Positions 32,919 through 41,846 of a stretch of 64,000 bases of DNA are shown here, in pieces (positions within the stretch are counted from its first letter, which is position 1; every line of letters begins with the position of its first letter). The stretch is from assembly GCF_010550245.1 (NCBI RefSeq), contig NZ_JAAGLU010000013.1, positions 1 to 64,000 on the forward strand, written 5' to 3'. The translations under genes and the position numbers were made by a program. The notes under the pieces were generated by a model that did not search any database, had not been told where the DNA came from, and saw only the letters and a program-made list of their open reading frames with translations. The stretch comes from Streptomyces sp. SID12501. GTDB lineage: Bacteria; Actinomycetota; Actinomycetes; Streptomycetales; Streptomycetaceae.

Positions 32919-33077
32919 CGGGAAGAGGTCTACTTCCTTGGTGGTCAGGCCCTCGCATCGGGAGTGCAATCCCGGCGAGGGCCGTCTCATGTCTGCGGTT
33001 GTCCGTGAAGTTGCTGGTGGTGCTGCGCTGAGCGTAAGGCAGGCAACCGGGCACAAATCCAGCTGAGTTGCTGATGT

Positions 33078-33683
33078 TCACTCGGGCGAGTGAGTTTGCG
33101 CGGCGGCAGCGGAAGTGGCTGTGGTCGCTGTCTCCTGCGGACGGGAGGGGTGGGGTTTGGTTGGTTGAGTTCTTTCTCCCCAAGTTCCTTTGAAAGGACC
33201 GCTGGTCGCACCGGAACACGGGGTACAGGGTTCCGGTGCGACATCGATTTCCGCCCACACCGTTTTGCGAGGCCGCAGCCCCGAACCCCACCCCCACCGA
33301 TCGGCGAGTGCATCGACGAGAGCGAGGCCCCGTCCGGACTCCGCGTCGTCGGACGGGGGTTGAGGACAGGGTGGGCGGTCGCCGGCGGTGTCGGTCACCT
33401 CGATGCGCAGGGTGGTGCCGATGACGTACACAGTGAGCCGGAAGTCGCGGCCCGGGATGCGTCCGTGGGTGACCGCGTTCGCTGCCAGTTCGGCGACGAT
33501 CTGGCAGGCCGGGTCCAAGGGGAGGTCCCAGGAGCGCAGTTGTTCGGCGGTGAGCAGCCGGGCCAGGCGGGCGCCACGGGGTGTGGGGGACAGGCGCACG
33601 CTGAAGTTGCGGAAGGCGTGGTCGGGTTGGGCCTCGGGGGTGGCGGTTTGTTGGTTCACGTCACTCACAGTGGCCGCACACAC
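33078..33683 (-). CDS. SpoIIAB/RsbW-like ATP-binding regulator
   Basis: About 201 residues with a GHKL ATPase fold: N box IVAELAANAVTHGRIPGRDF, G1 box VTDTAGDRPP, G2 box SGRGLALVDALADRWGW. No histidine-phosphotransfer domain is present, so it belongs to the anti-sigma or serine-kinase-like regulators numerous in Streptomyces. The C-terminal 50 residues are Thr/Pro-rich. GTG at 33683 is given; GTGs at 33668 or 33659 are possible. It is divergent from an XRE/DUF397 pair, the layout of WhiJ-like clusters in which such an ATPase is a partner. Confidence 0.85.
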   Translation of the reverse strand: MCAATVSDVNQQTATPEAQPDHAFRNFSVRLSPTPRGARLARLLTAEQLRSWDLPLDPACQIVAELAANAVTHGRIPGRDFRLTVYVIGTTLRIEVTDTAGDRPPCPQPPSDDAESGRGLALVDALADRWGWGSGLRPRKTVWAEIDVAPEPCTPCSGATSGPFKGTWGERTQPTKPHPSRPQETATTATSAAAAQTHSPE

Positions 33684-33817
33684 CTACCGTGAGCGGTGAC
33701 TCCACTGTTGCGTACGGTGACTGTCCGGAGCTTGTCCGGTCATGTCCGGGCTGTCGGAACGGGCCCTGCGGGTAGGGCGGGGGTAACGTACAGCGCGGTA
33801 CGACGGAGGGGCGCGGC

Positions 33818-34693
33818 ATGAGCGTGGACAGTGACGCGGGGCAGCTCAAGAGCGAGGCGGACGAGCCGGGTTGGGAGGTCGACCCGGACGACGAGTGGGG
33901 TGTGGCGGTCGTGGCCACCGTCGGACGCCAGCTGAAGCTGCGCCGGGAGGCGGCGGGGATGCGGGCGGCCGACTTCGGCAGGGCGCTGGGGTACGGCGAG
34001 GACATGGTCTACAAGATCGAGGGCGGGAAACGGATCCCCCGGCCCGAGTACCTGGTGGAGGCCGACGAACTGCTGAGGGCGGACGGGTTGATCTCCGCCA
34101 TGAACGAGGACCTGGAGAAGGTCCAGTACCCGAAGAAAGTACGGGCCATCGCGAAGCTGGAGGCCCGGGCGGTGGAGATCGGCGTGTACGTCGGACTCAG
34201 CCTCCACGGCCTGTTGCAGACGCCTGAGCATGCGCGGGCCTTGTTCGAGGCGCGGCAACCGCCGTATTCAGAAGAGGAAGTGGAGCGCCTCGTGGCCGCC
34301 CGTATGGCCCGGAAATCGGTCTTCGGCAAGTCACCCGTGACCGCGCTGAGCTTCGTCCAGGAAGAGGCGGCACTGCGTCGACGTATCGGCGGCACAATGG
34401 TGCGACGCCGACAGCTCGAACACTTGCTGGAGGTGGCGCACCTGCGCAACGTAACGTTCCAGGTGATGCCAACGGAGAGCGGCGCCCACCCTGGGGTGGA
34501 TGGCAAGATCGAGTTGCTGAAGTTCGCGGACGGCGCGGCTGTGGGGCGCTCCGACGGGGCGTTCAGCGGCCGTCCGACAACAGAGCCGAAGGAACTGCGC
34601 ATCCTGGAGCTTCGCTACAGCACCATCAGGGCCGAGGCCCTCACCTCCGGGGAGTCACTCGCCTTCATCGAGCAACTACTGGGAGAGACATGA
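33818..34693 (+). CDS. WhiJ-like XRE regulator with DUF5753
   Basis: 291-residue DNA-binding protein. An acidic N-terminal 30 residues precede an XRE helix-turn-helix (GRQLKLRREAAGMRAADFGRALGYGEDMVYKIEGGKRIP, about 37-75). The DUF5753 ligand/partner domain fills the rest (IGVYVGLSLHGLLQTPEHARALF, VTALSFVQEEAALRRRIGG, VTFQVMPTESGAHPGVDGKIELL). WhiJ family members affect aerial growth with a small DUF397 partner and an RsbW-like ATPase, both present here. Its stop overlaps the DUF397 start by four bases. Confidence 0.92.
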   Translation: MSVDSDAGQLKSEADEPGWEVDPDDEWGVAVVATVGRQLKLRREAAGMRAADFGRALGYGEDMVYKIEGGKRIPRPEYLVEADELLRADGLISAMNEDLEKVQYPKKVRAIAKLEARAVEIGVYVGLSLHGLLQTPEHARALFEARQPPYSEEEVERLVAARMARKSVFGKSPVTALSFVQEEAALRRRIGGTMVRRRQLEHLLEVAHLRNVTFQVMPTESGAHPGVDGKIELLKFADGAAVGRSDGAFSGRPTTEPKELRILELRYSTIRAEALTSGESLAFIEQLLGET

Positions 34694-34902
34694 TCCGCAA
34701 GCACCTCGCCGGAGACCCCTCCGAACTTGCGTGGTTCAAGAGCAGCTACAGCGACGGCACAGAGGGCGACTCCTGCGTCGAGATCGCCACCGCTCCCGGC
34801 ACCATCCACGTGCGCGACTCCAAGAACACAGAGCGCGGCCCTCGCCTGGCATTCGCGCCCGCCGCCTGGTCAGCCTTCGTTTCGTACCCGACCGAGCGCT
34901 GA
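34690..34902 (+). CDS. DUF397 small partner protein
   Basis: 70-residue DUF397 protein: LAWFKSSYSDGTEGDSCVEIA, then VRDSKNTERGPRLAFAPAAWSAFV, the full family pattern. DUF397 proteins are encoded next to WhiJ-like XRE regulators and are thought to bind and oppose them (family knowledge). The ATG overlaps the upstream stop (ATGA). Confidence 0.92.
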   Translation: MIRKHLAGDPSELAWFKSSYSDGTEGDSCVEIATAPGTIHVRDSKNTERGPRLAFAPAAWSAFVSYPTER

Positions 34903-35102
34903 GCGGCTGGTCGCGTGGACGCGTCGAGCCCACGCCAAGCCCGCTTCCCTGCGGTTCGGCGACGTCTCGGCCTCTGCATCGGGAGACGGGTGTACACGGC
35001 TTCCGGTCCTGGTGAACTTCTCCACACCGATAGATCCTCTGGCGGACCAGATGGTGGCACTGTTCGACACGGTGGCAGGGACGCTGCATTGGGGCTGAGT
35101 CG

Positions 35103-35666
35103 ATGACAGAGAAGCGGAGCGAAGAGTTCCGGCTGCGTGAAGGACTCGGGATCGCCGGGTTCGTGATCACTCTGGTGGGTGCCGGTGCTGTTCTTGTGTT
35201 CGTCCTGGGCGCATGGAAGGCATTCGTGCGGAATACGGCACCTACGGTGCTGGACCTGCCTGGTGGGCCCTGGACCTTTGGGATTCTCTGCGGTCTGATC
35301 TCGGTCTTCGGGGTGTTCTCCGGGCACCGCCTGCTCATGGCCGGCCCGTACGCAGAGGCGCGGATTCCACGCGTGGCTCGCTCCGCCGCGACGGCTGTCT
35401 GCTGGGGCGGGGCACTGGCATCCCTGAGTTACGTACTGGGCTCTCTGCCTGGCAGGAACTGCCCGTCGTACCGGGCATGCGCCTACATCCCCGGTACAGG
35501 CAGCGCACTCATTGCGTACGCGGGCACCACGGCCGTTGTCGGGTGGCTCGTCCACCGTGTCAGCAACACGCGAGTCGAGAAGCGTCGGGCGCTCGAGCGC
35601 GAACGTGTGCGCAAGATGCGCAAAAAGGGGAAGGGCAAGAGCCGGGCGGCGGCACGGCGCGGGTAG
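35103..35666 (+). CDS. Integral membrane protein, 187 aa, unknown
   Basis: Four predicted membrane helices (GIAGFVITLVGAGAVLVFVLGAW, FGILCGLISVFGVFSGHRLL, SAATAVCWGGALASLSYVLGSL, GSALIAYAGTTAVVGWLVHRV) and a strongly basic C-terminal tail (RKMRKKGKGKSRAAARRG). Two Cys lie in the third loop (GRNCPSYRACAYIPG). No family is recognised. It lies 200 bases after the DUF397 gene inside the accessory island and may be part of the same unit. Confidence 0.75.
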   Translation: MTEKRSEEFRLREGLGIAGFVITLVGAGAVLVFVLGAWKAFVRNTAPTVLDLPGGPWTFGILCGLISVFGVFSGHRLLMAGPYAEARIPRVARSAATAVCWGGALASLSYVLGSLPGRNCPSYRACAYIPGTGSALIAYAGTTAVVGWLVHRVSNTRVEKRRALERERVRKMRKKGKGKSRAAARRG

Positions 35667-36100
35667 CCAGTTACGGGACTCGGTGTACGCGTCCCAGGCT
35701 CGCGTGGAGGCTTTCACCCCGGAGGAGGGTCGGACCGCCAACATAAGTCGCTACTTCGCGGCCAACGCCCTCAGCACCTGCATCTCGGCCGGGAGCGTCG
35801 GCGGGACGAACGCGACCACAGTCCGCGTCCCACCCATGACCCGGCCGAAGACATTGCCCAGTTGCTGTCACAGCTCCAGCGCTTCGAATGCCTTCGTCGA
35901 GCACGCCGGACCGGATCAGCGCCCTGAGGCGCTCGACCAGGTGCCCACGACGCACTTACCGGTTCGGGTGGCGAACGCCTCCGCAAGTACGCCGTACACG
36001 CGACCCGAGGGCCAAGCTCCGGTCACACACCCACCGGAGCCCACCAGCGCCCACCCGAACCCACCGGCAGCCCACCCAGGCGCTGCCCAGCAGATCCGGG
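35667..36100. other. Gene-poor stretch with probable decayed gene
   Basis: No intact gene is convincing. On the minus strand a coding-like segment interrupted by a frameshift and a stop is visible (see pseudogene at 35751-35950). The part from 35960 to 36100 is Pro/Thr-codon-rich sequence without a start. Confidence 0.4.
35751..35950 (-). pseudogene. Possible remnant of a degraded gene
   Basis: The minus strand reads HLVERLRALIRSGVLDE near 35900-35950, shifts frame, continues AFEALEL, meets a TGA at 35868-35870, then reads QQLGNVFGRVMGGTR and VAFVPPTLPAEMQVLRALAAK to a TAG at 35751. Removing one frameshift and changing the stop (TGA could be TGG) would give one continuous, natural-looking protein tail. 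The parent family is not recognised. Confidence 0.35.
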
Positions 36101-36295
36101 TCAGAACTTGAGGTCGCCGATCATGCCCGCGATGCTTGTCGTCAGGTCGCTGATCGTCGGGGCGAAGGTCGATGAGGCCATGTAGAACCCCAGCAGCATG
36201 CACACCACCGCATGCCCTCCCTTGAGACCCGACTTCTTGATCAGCAAGAAGACGATGATCGCCAGCAGCACTACCGCCGAAATCGAGAGCGCCAC
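36101..36295 (-). CDS. Small conserved membrane protein, 64 aa
   Basis: 64 residues with two hydrophobic helices: LSISAVVLLAIIVFLLI (about 3-19) and AVVCMLLGFYMASSTFA (about 29-45), separated by KKSGLKGGH, with a C-terminal amphipathic TISDLTTSIAGMIGDLKF. The tidy sequence and ATG at 36295 preceded by GGAGGT support a real gene; close relatives are common in Streptomyces (from memory). The topology recalls holins or other small pore-like proteins, but there is no direct evidence. It diverges from the S9 peptidase gene. Confidence 0.8.
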   Translation of the reverse strand: MALSISAVVLLAIIVFLLIKKSGLKGGHAVVCMLLGFYMASSTFAPTISDLTTSIAGMIGDLKF

Positions 36296-36469
36296 GGCGG
36301 CTCACCTCCAAAGGGCCCAGGGACCGGGGGTCGGACTATGGGGGCAGTAAATCCATACAGTGGCCAGCAGGTTCATACCCACTCGCCGCCAGTGATCATA
36401 ACTATTCGCCCGCGCGCATCGGTCGGCGCACGGCCGCACAAGGGGGCGCATGGCCAATATGGTCGGGGC

Positions 36470-38587
36470 ATGACGACCGAGCCTGTCTCCTTCCCCCGTC
36501 GGCACGCCCGCACCCAGCGATTCACGCTCGGCGCGCCTCGCGCGTTCGCCGTGGCGCCCGACGGTTCGCGGGTCGCCTACCTGCGGTCCTCCGCCGGTAC
36601 CGACCGGGCCAACAAGTTGTGGGTGCTCGATCTCCCGGACGGTGGGGAGCGCGTCGCCGCCGATCCGTTCGTGCTTCTTGGCGGGGTCGGCGAGAGCCTG
36701 TCCGCCGAGGAGCGGGCGCGTCGGGAGCGCAGCCGGGAGGGCAGCGCCGGGATCGTCGGATACGCCACCGACTCGGCTGTCGAACTGGCCGCCTTCGCCT
36801 TGTCCGGGCGGCTTTTCGTGGCCGAACTGCAGGCCGGGACTGTGCGCGAGATCCCCGCCCGGGGGCAGGTGATCGACCCGCGCCCCTCCCCCGACGGGCG
36901 CCTCGTCGCGTACGTCTCGGACGGCGCCCTGTGCCTCACGGACCTGGTCGGCGAGCGGGCCCACGCGATCGCGGAGCCCGAGTCGGAGACGGTGACGTAC
37001 GGGCTGGCCGAGTTCATCGCGGCCGAGGAGATGGACCGTTCGCGCGGCTTCTGGTGGTCCCCGGAGTCCGACCGGCTGCTGGTCGCGCGGGCCGACGACG
37101 CGCCCGTGAACCGCTGGTGGATCGCAGATCCGGCCCATCCGGAACGGGAGCCGCAGCGGGTCGCGTATCCGGCGGCGGGCACCCCGAACGCGGAGGTGCG
37201 GCTCTACGTACTCACCCTCGAAGGGGTGCGGACCGAGGTCGTCTGGGATCGGGCGCGGTACCCGTATCTGGCGCGTGTGCACTGGTCAGGGGCGGGTGCG
37301 CCGCTGATTCTGGTGCAGTCGCGGGATCAGCGCGGGCAGCTTTTCCTGGCCGTGGACCCGGACAACGGGGCGACCCGGATGGTGCACGCGGAGGAAGATC
37401 CACATTGGCTGGATCTTTTCCCCGGCGTGCCCTGCTGGAGCCCCTCCGGACAGCTCGTGCGCATCGCCGACGAGGGTGGCGCCAGGGTGTTGGTGGTCGG
37501 TGAACGGCCCCTGACAGGAGCCCAGTTGCACGTCCGGGCGGTGCTGGACGTGTCGGCCGACGACGTGCTCGTGTCGGCGTCGGCAGGTGAGGCTGCGGTC
37601 GGTTCCGAGATCGGTGAAGTGCACGTCTATCGAGTGAATGAGCTCGGGTTGGAGCGCGTCTCGCAAGAGCCCGGCGTGCACTCGGCACTTCGCGCCGGGG
37701 GCGTGACCGTGCTCGTGTCGGCGGTGCCGGACCGGCCGGGGGCCCAGGTGCAGGTGCTGCGCGACGGGAAGAGGGCGGCGACCGTCACCTCGTATGCCGA
37801 AGACCCCGGTTTGTCCCCGCGCGTGACCTTCACCGAGGGGGGCGCACGCCGAATTCCATGCGCCCTGCTTATGCCGACCGACTACGACGGCGTCACCCCC
37901 CTCCCCGTCCTCATGGACCCCTACGGTGGTCCGCACGGCCCGCGCGTGGTCGCCGCGCACAACGCGCACCTCACCTCGCAGTGGTTCGCCGACCAGGGGT
38001 TCGCTGTGGTCGTGGCCGACGGGCGGGGCACGCCGGGGCGGTCGCCCGCCTGGGAGAAAGCCGTCCACGGGGACTTCACGGTGTCGCTGGACGACCAGGT
38101 CGACGCCCTGCTCGACCTCGCCGAGCGCTACCCGCTCGACCTCTCCCGGGTGGCGATCCGGGGGTGGTCGTACGGCGGCTGGCTCGCGGGGCTGGCGGTG
38201 CTGCGACGCCCGGACGTCTTCCACGCGGGTATCGCGGGCGCCCCGGTGACGGACTGGCGGCTGTACGACACGCACTACACGGAGCGGTATCTCGGTGACC
38301 CGGCCGCGGCCCCGGAGGCGTACGCGAACAGCTCACTGATCACCGAGGAGGGTCTCTCGTCCCCCGCCGAGCCGCACCGGCCGCTGATGGTCGTGCACGG
38401 CACCGCCGACGACAACGTGGTCTTCGCGCACGCCCTGCGGCTGTCCTCGGCCCTGCTGGCCGCCGGCCGCCCGCACGAGGTGCTTCCGCTGTCGGGCGTC
38501 ACGCACATGACCCCGCAGGAACAGGTGGCGGAGAACCTGCTGCTGCTTCAGGTGGACTTCCTGAAGCGGGCGTTGGGGCCGGCGTAG
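36470..38587 (+). CDS. S9-family prolyl oligopeptidase-type serine peptidase (DPP-IV-like)
   Basis: 705-residue cytoplasmic peptidase. An N-terminal beta-propeller (about 1-440; PDGSRVAYLRSS, SPDGRLVAYVSDGALCL, FIAAEEMDRSRGFWWSPE typical of the DPP-IV branch) is followed by an alpha/beta hydrolase domain with the nucleophile in RGWSYGGWLAG, Asp in HGTADDNVVF and His in GVTHMTP. The Glu pair in AAEEMDR matches the dipeptidyl-peptidase substrate site. ATG at 36470 has CAATAT about ten bases upstream (possible leaderless mRNA). Its location beside peptide importers suggests it trims imported peptides (inference). Marks the right border of the island. Confidence 0.92.
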   Translation: MTTEPVSFPRRHARTQRFTLGAPRAFAVAPDGSRVAYLRSSAGTDRANKLWVLDLPDGGERVAADPFVLLGGVGESLSAEERARRERSREGSAGIVGYATDSAVELAAFALSGRLFVAELQAGTVREIPARGQVIDPRPSPDGRLVAYVSDGALCLTDLVGERAHAIAEPESETVTYGLAEFIAAEEMDRSRGFWWSPESDRLLVARADDAPVNRWWIADPAHPEREPQRVAYPAAGTPNAEVRLYVLTLEGVRTEVVWDRARYPYLARVHWSGAGAPLILVQSRDQRGQLFLAVDPDNGATRMVHAEEDPHWLDLFPGVPCWSPSGQLVRIADEGGARVLVVGERPLTGAQLHVRAVLDVSADDVLVSASAGEAAVGSEIGEVHVYRVNELGLERVSQEPGVHSALRAGGVTVLVSAVPDRPGAQVQVLRDGKRAATVTSYAEDPGLSPRVTFTEGGARRIPCALLMPTDYDGVTPLPVLMDPYGGPHGPRVVAAHNAHLTSQWFADQGFAVVVADGRGTPGRSPAWEKAVHGDFTVSLDDQVDALLDLAERYPLDLSRVAIRGWSYGGWLAGLAVLRRPDVFHAGIAGAPVTDWRLYDTHYTERYLGDPAAAPEAYANSSLITEEGLSSPAEPHRPLMVVHGTADDNVVFAHALRLSSALLAAGRPHEVLPLSGVTHMTPQEQVAENLLLLQVDFLKRALGPA

Positions 38588-38616
38588 GTCTCGCGCAGGT
38601 CTCGTGCGGGTACGGC

Positions 38617-38652
38617 AACGGGCTGGGGCTACATGGCGAGCCCCAGCCCGTT
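38617..38652. terminator. Hairpin terminator after the S9 peptidase gene
   Basis: Perfect 14-bp arms, 38617-38630 and 38639-38652, with an 8-base loop and a following TTT. It lies between the convergent S9 peptidase and DppF genes. Confidence 0.88.
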
Positions 38653-38759
38653 TACGGCACCCGCACGGCCGTACGTTCCTCAGAGTGGACCGTCCATATA
38701 TCGAGATCGGGTCGGCCAAGTTGCCTGCGTGTAAACGCGGTTCGTGCATATTTATGCAC

Positions 38760-39860
38760 TTATTTCACCCCGTCGGCAAGATCGTCCGGCGGGTCCGCCA
38801 TGGGTACGACCCGTTTCTCCTCCGCGAAATGGCAGGCCGAGGCATGCGCCGCCGGGCCGGTCGTCAGCCGGAACTCCGCTGGGACCGCCAGCAGCGGTAC
38901 TTCCATGGCGCACCGTTCCCGCGCCTTCCAGCAGCGGGTGCGGAAGCGGCAGCCGGAGGGCGGGTTGGCCGGGGAGGGCACGTCACCGGTGAGGATGATG
39001 CGCTCCCGGTGTTCGCGGGCCTCCGGGTCGGGGACGGGCACGGCGGAGAGGAGTGCCTGGGTGTAGGGGTGCGTCGGGTGGTCGTAGATCTCGGCGTCGC
39101 GGCCCGTCTCCACGATCCGGCCGAGGTACATCACCCCGACCCGGTCCGAGATGTGCCGCACGATCGACAGGTCGTGGGCGATGAAGACGTACGAGAGGGC
39201 GAACTCGCTCTGGAGCCGGTCCAGGAGGTTGATCACCTGTGCCTGCACCGAGACGTCGAGCGCCGACACCGGTTCGTCGGCCACGATGATCTCGGGGCGC
39301 AGCGCCAACCCCCGTGCGATACCGATACGTTGGCGCTGGCCGCCGGAGAACTGGTGGGGATAGCGGTTGATGTACTCGGGGTTGAGGCCGACCACGTCCA
39401 GCAGTTCCTGCACCTTGCGGCGCCGGTCGCCCTTGGGCGCGACTTCGGGGTGGATCTCGTAGGGCTCCCCGATGATGTCGCCGACCGTCATACGGGGGTT
39501 GAGGGAGGTGTAGGGGTCCTGGAAGACCATCTGGATGTTGCGGCGTACGGCCTTCAGCGCCTTGCCCGACATCCTGGTGATGTCCTCGCCCTTGTACAGA
39601 ATCGTCCCTGCCGTCGGTTTCTCCAGGTTGACCAGCATCCTGGCGACCGTCGACTTGCCGCAGCCGGACTCCCCGACGATGCCCAGGGTTTCGCCGGCGC
39701 CGAGCGAGAAGTCGACTCCGTCGACCGCCCGGACGGCGCCCACCTGCTTCTTGAGGAGGATGCCCTGGGTGAGCGGGTAGTGCTTGACCAGCCCGGTCAC
39801 TTCGAGAATCGGCTCGAGAATCGGCTCAGTGGCCGCGACGGCCTCAGTGGTTGTGGGCAT
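38760..39860 (-). CDS. Oligopeptide/dipeptide ABC importer ATPase (DppF/OppF type)
   Basis: 366-residue ATPase, last gene of operon 1. Walker A GESGCGKSTVARML, Q-loop FQDPYTSLNPRMTVG, signature QFSGGQRQRIGIARGLAL, Walker B PEIIVADEPVSALDVS, H-loop FIAHDLS, then the Opp/Dpp C-terminal Cys region (CRFRTRCWKARERC). It heterodimerises with the DppD protein to power peptide uptake. Start ATG 39860 lies inside the 3' end of the dppD-like gene (17-base overlap). Closely similar to the ATPase at 60817-61965. Confidence 0.93.
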   Translation of the reverse strand: MPTTTEAVAATEPILEPILEVTGLVKHYPLTQGILLKKQVGAVRAVDGVDFSLGAGETLGIVGESGCGKSTVARMLVNLEKPTAGTILYKGEDITRMSGKALKAVRRNIQMVFQDPYTSLNPRMTVGDIIGEPYEIHPEVAPKGDRRRKVQELLDVVGLNPEYINRYPHQFSGGQRQRIGIARGLALRPEIIVADEPVSALDVSVQAQVINLLDRLQSEFALSYVFIAHDLSIVRHISDRVGVMYLGRIVETGRDAEIYDHPTHPYTQALLSAVPVPDPEAREHRERIILTGDVPSPANPPSGCRFRTRCWKARERCAMEVPLLAVPAEFRLTTGPAAHASACHFAEEKRVVPMADPPDDLADGVK

Positions 39861-40854
39861 CGAGCGTCTCCTTCCAGAAGAAGCAGGCGCTTCTGCGGAC
39901 CCCGGCCCCGTCTGCCGAGTCCACCTCCGCCAGCGGGGGTACGTCCGTGCGGCAGATGTCCTGGGCCATCGGGCAGCGCGGGTTGAAGGCGCAGCCCGGC
40001 GGGATGTTCATCAGGTTCGGCGGGAGGCCCTTGATGGCGTACAGCTCGCGGCCCTTCTGGTCGAGGCGCGGGATCGACTCCAGCAGGCCCTTGGTGTACG
40101 GGTGGGCGGGCGCCTTGTAGATGTCGTGGACCGGCGCCGACTCGACGATCCGGCCCGCGTACATGACGGCGATCCTGTCGGCGACGTCGGCGACGACTCC
40201 GAGGTCGTGGGTGATGAGGATCAGGCCCATGTTCAGCTCGCGCTGCAACTCGGCGAGCAGGTCCATGACCTGGGCCTGGACGGTGACGTCGAGGGCTGTC
40301 GTCGGTTCGTCGGCGATGATCAGGGCCGGTTCCAGGGCCAGCGCCATGGCGATCATGATGCGCTGGCGCATGCCTCCGGAGAACTGGTGGGGATAGTCCC
40401 GTACGCGCTGGGCGGCGGCCGGGATGCGGACGCGGTCCATCAGCTCGATCGCCTTGGTCCTGGCGTCCTTCCGGGACAGTCCGCGGTGGACCGTGAACAT
40501 CTCGCCGAGCTGGTCGCCGACGGAGAGGACCGGGTTGAGGGAGGACAGGGCGTCCTGGAAGATCATCGCCATCTGAGCGCCCCGGACCTTGCGGCGCTCC
40601 TCCTCCTTGAAGGTGAGCAGGTCCTTGCCCTGGAAGAGGATCTCGCCGCCGGTGATCTTCCCCGGCGGGGTGTCGAGGATGCCCATGACCGCCTGGGCCG
40701 TCACCGACTTGCCGGAGCCGGACTCGCCGAGCACGGCGAGGGTCTCGCCCTCGTCCACGGCGTAGGTGACGCCGTTGACGGCCTTGGCGACCCCGTCCCG
40801 GGTTCTGAACTCCACGTGGAGGTCGCGTACTTCGAGGAGCATGGCGCCGGTCAC
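39844..40854 (-). CDS. Oligopeptide/dipeptide ABC importer ATPase (DppD/OppD type)
   Basis: 336-residue ATPase. Walker A GESGSGKSVTAQAVMG, Q-loop FQDALSSLNPVLSVG, signature QFSGGMRQRIMIAMAL, Walker B ALIIADEPTTALDVT, H-loop LITHDLG, and the DppD C-terminal Cys cluster (CAFNPRCPMAQDIC) that in relatives binds a 4Fe-4S cluster. GTG at 40854 overlaps the permease stop by four bases; ATG at 40842 is an alternative. Confidence 0.93.
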   Translation of the reverse strand: MTGAMLLEVRDLHVEFRTRDGVAKAVNGVTYAVDEGETLAVLGESGSGKSVTAQAVMGILDTPPGKITGGEILFQGKDLLTFKEEERRKVRGAQMAMIFQDALSSLNPVLSVGDQLGEMFTVHRGLSRKDARTKAIELMDRVRIPAAAQRVRDYPHQFSGGMRQRIMIAMALALEPALIIADEPTTALDVTVQAQVMDLLAELQRELNMGLILITHDLGVVADVADRIAVMYAGRIVESAPVHDIYKAPAHPYTKGLLESIPRLDQKGRELYAIKGLPPNLMNIPPGCAFNPRCPMAQDICRTDVPPLAEVDSADGAGVRRSACFFWKETLDAHNH

Positions 40855-41846
40855 CTCAGCTTCGGGTCGAGGGCGTCGCGCACCGCGTCGCCGAGCATGA
40901 TGAACGCGAGCACGGTGACCGCGAGCGCTCCGGAGGGCCACAGGAGGGCGTGCGGGGCGTTGCGGATGTACGGGGAGGCCGCGCTGATGTCGATGCCCCA
41001 GGAGACGGTGGGCGGCTTCAGACCGACACCCAGGTACGACAGGGTGGCCTCCAGGGCGATGTACGTGCCGAGCGCGATGGTCGCCACGACGATCACGGGC
41101 GCCACGGCGTTGGGCGCGATGTGGCGCAGCAGCATGCGGGAGTTGGACGCGCCGAGAGCCCGGGCGGCCTGGACGTAGTCGTTCTGTTTGGCGGTGATGA
41201 CCGAGCCGCGGGCGATACGGGAGAGCTGCGGCCAGCCCAGCAGCACCATGAACCCGATGACCGGCCAGACCGTCGAGCTGGTCACCACGGAGAGCAGGAC
41301 CAGACCGCCGAGGACGACCGGGATCGCGAAGAAGACGTCGGTGATGCGGGACAGCACCGAGTCCCAGACCCCGCCGAAGAACCCGGCGAGGCCGCCGAGG
41401 ACGGACCCGAGGACCGCGACCCCGAGCGTGGCGCAGACGCCGACCGTGACGGACGTACGGGCGCCGTAGACCGTGCGCGTGTAGACGTCGCAGCCCTGGC
41501 CGTCGTATCCGAAGGGATGGCCGGGCCCGGAACTCTTCTGGGCGTTGGCGAGGTCGCACTTCAGCGGGTTGCCTGAGGCGATCACCGAGGGCCAGACGGA
41601 GATGACGACCAGGAAGAGGATGACGAGCGCGGAGATGATGAAGACGGGGTTGCGGCGCAGGTCCAGCCAGGCGTCGGACCAGAGGGAGCGGGGTTTGTCG
41701 TTCGGGTCCCCGACCCGTCCGGCGCCCGGGCCCTTCTCCAGGGTCTCGGCCTCGCTCGTGGCGAGGTCCATGGCGCCGCCCATGCCGGTCGCGGCGATGG
41801 CGCCCTCGGGTGCGCCCGTGGCGCCCGTGGACTGGGGCTCAGGCAT
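40851..41846 (-). CDS. Peptide ABC importer permease (DppC type)
   Basis: 331-residue membrane subunit. A long acidic/Gly N-terminal extension of about 55 residues precedes six helices. The OppC N-terminal region (WLDLRRNPVFIISALVILFLVVI) and the EAA loop (ARALGASNSRMLLRHIAPNAVAPVIV) are intact; the C-terminus LGDAVRDALDPKLR is the family ending. Its start lies inside the stop of the DppB gene (8-base overlap). Confidence 0.93.
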   Translation of the reverse strand: MPEPQSTGATGAPEGAIAATGMGGAMDLATSEAETLEKGPGAGRVGDPNDKPRSLWSDAWLDLRRNPVFIISALVILFLVVISVWPSVIASGNPLKCDLANAQKSSGPGHPFGYDGQGCDVYTRTVYGARTSVTVGVCATLGVAVLGSVLGGLAGFFGGVWDSVLSRITDVFFAIPVVLGGLVLLSVVTSSTVWPVIGFMVLLGWPQLSRIARGSVITAKQNDYVQAARALGASNSRMLLRHIAPNAVAPVIVVATIALGTYIALEATLSYLGVGLKPPTVSWGIDISAASPYIRNAPHALLWPSGALAVTVLAFIMLGDAVRDALDPKLR

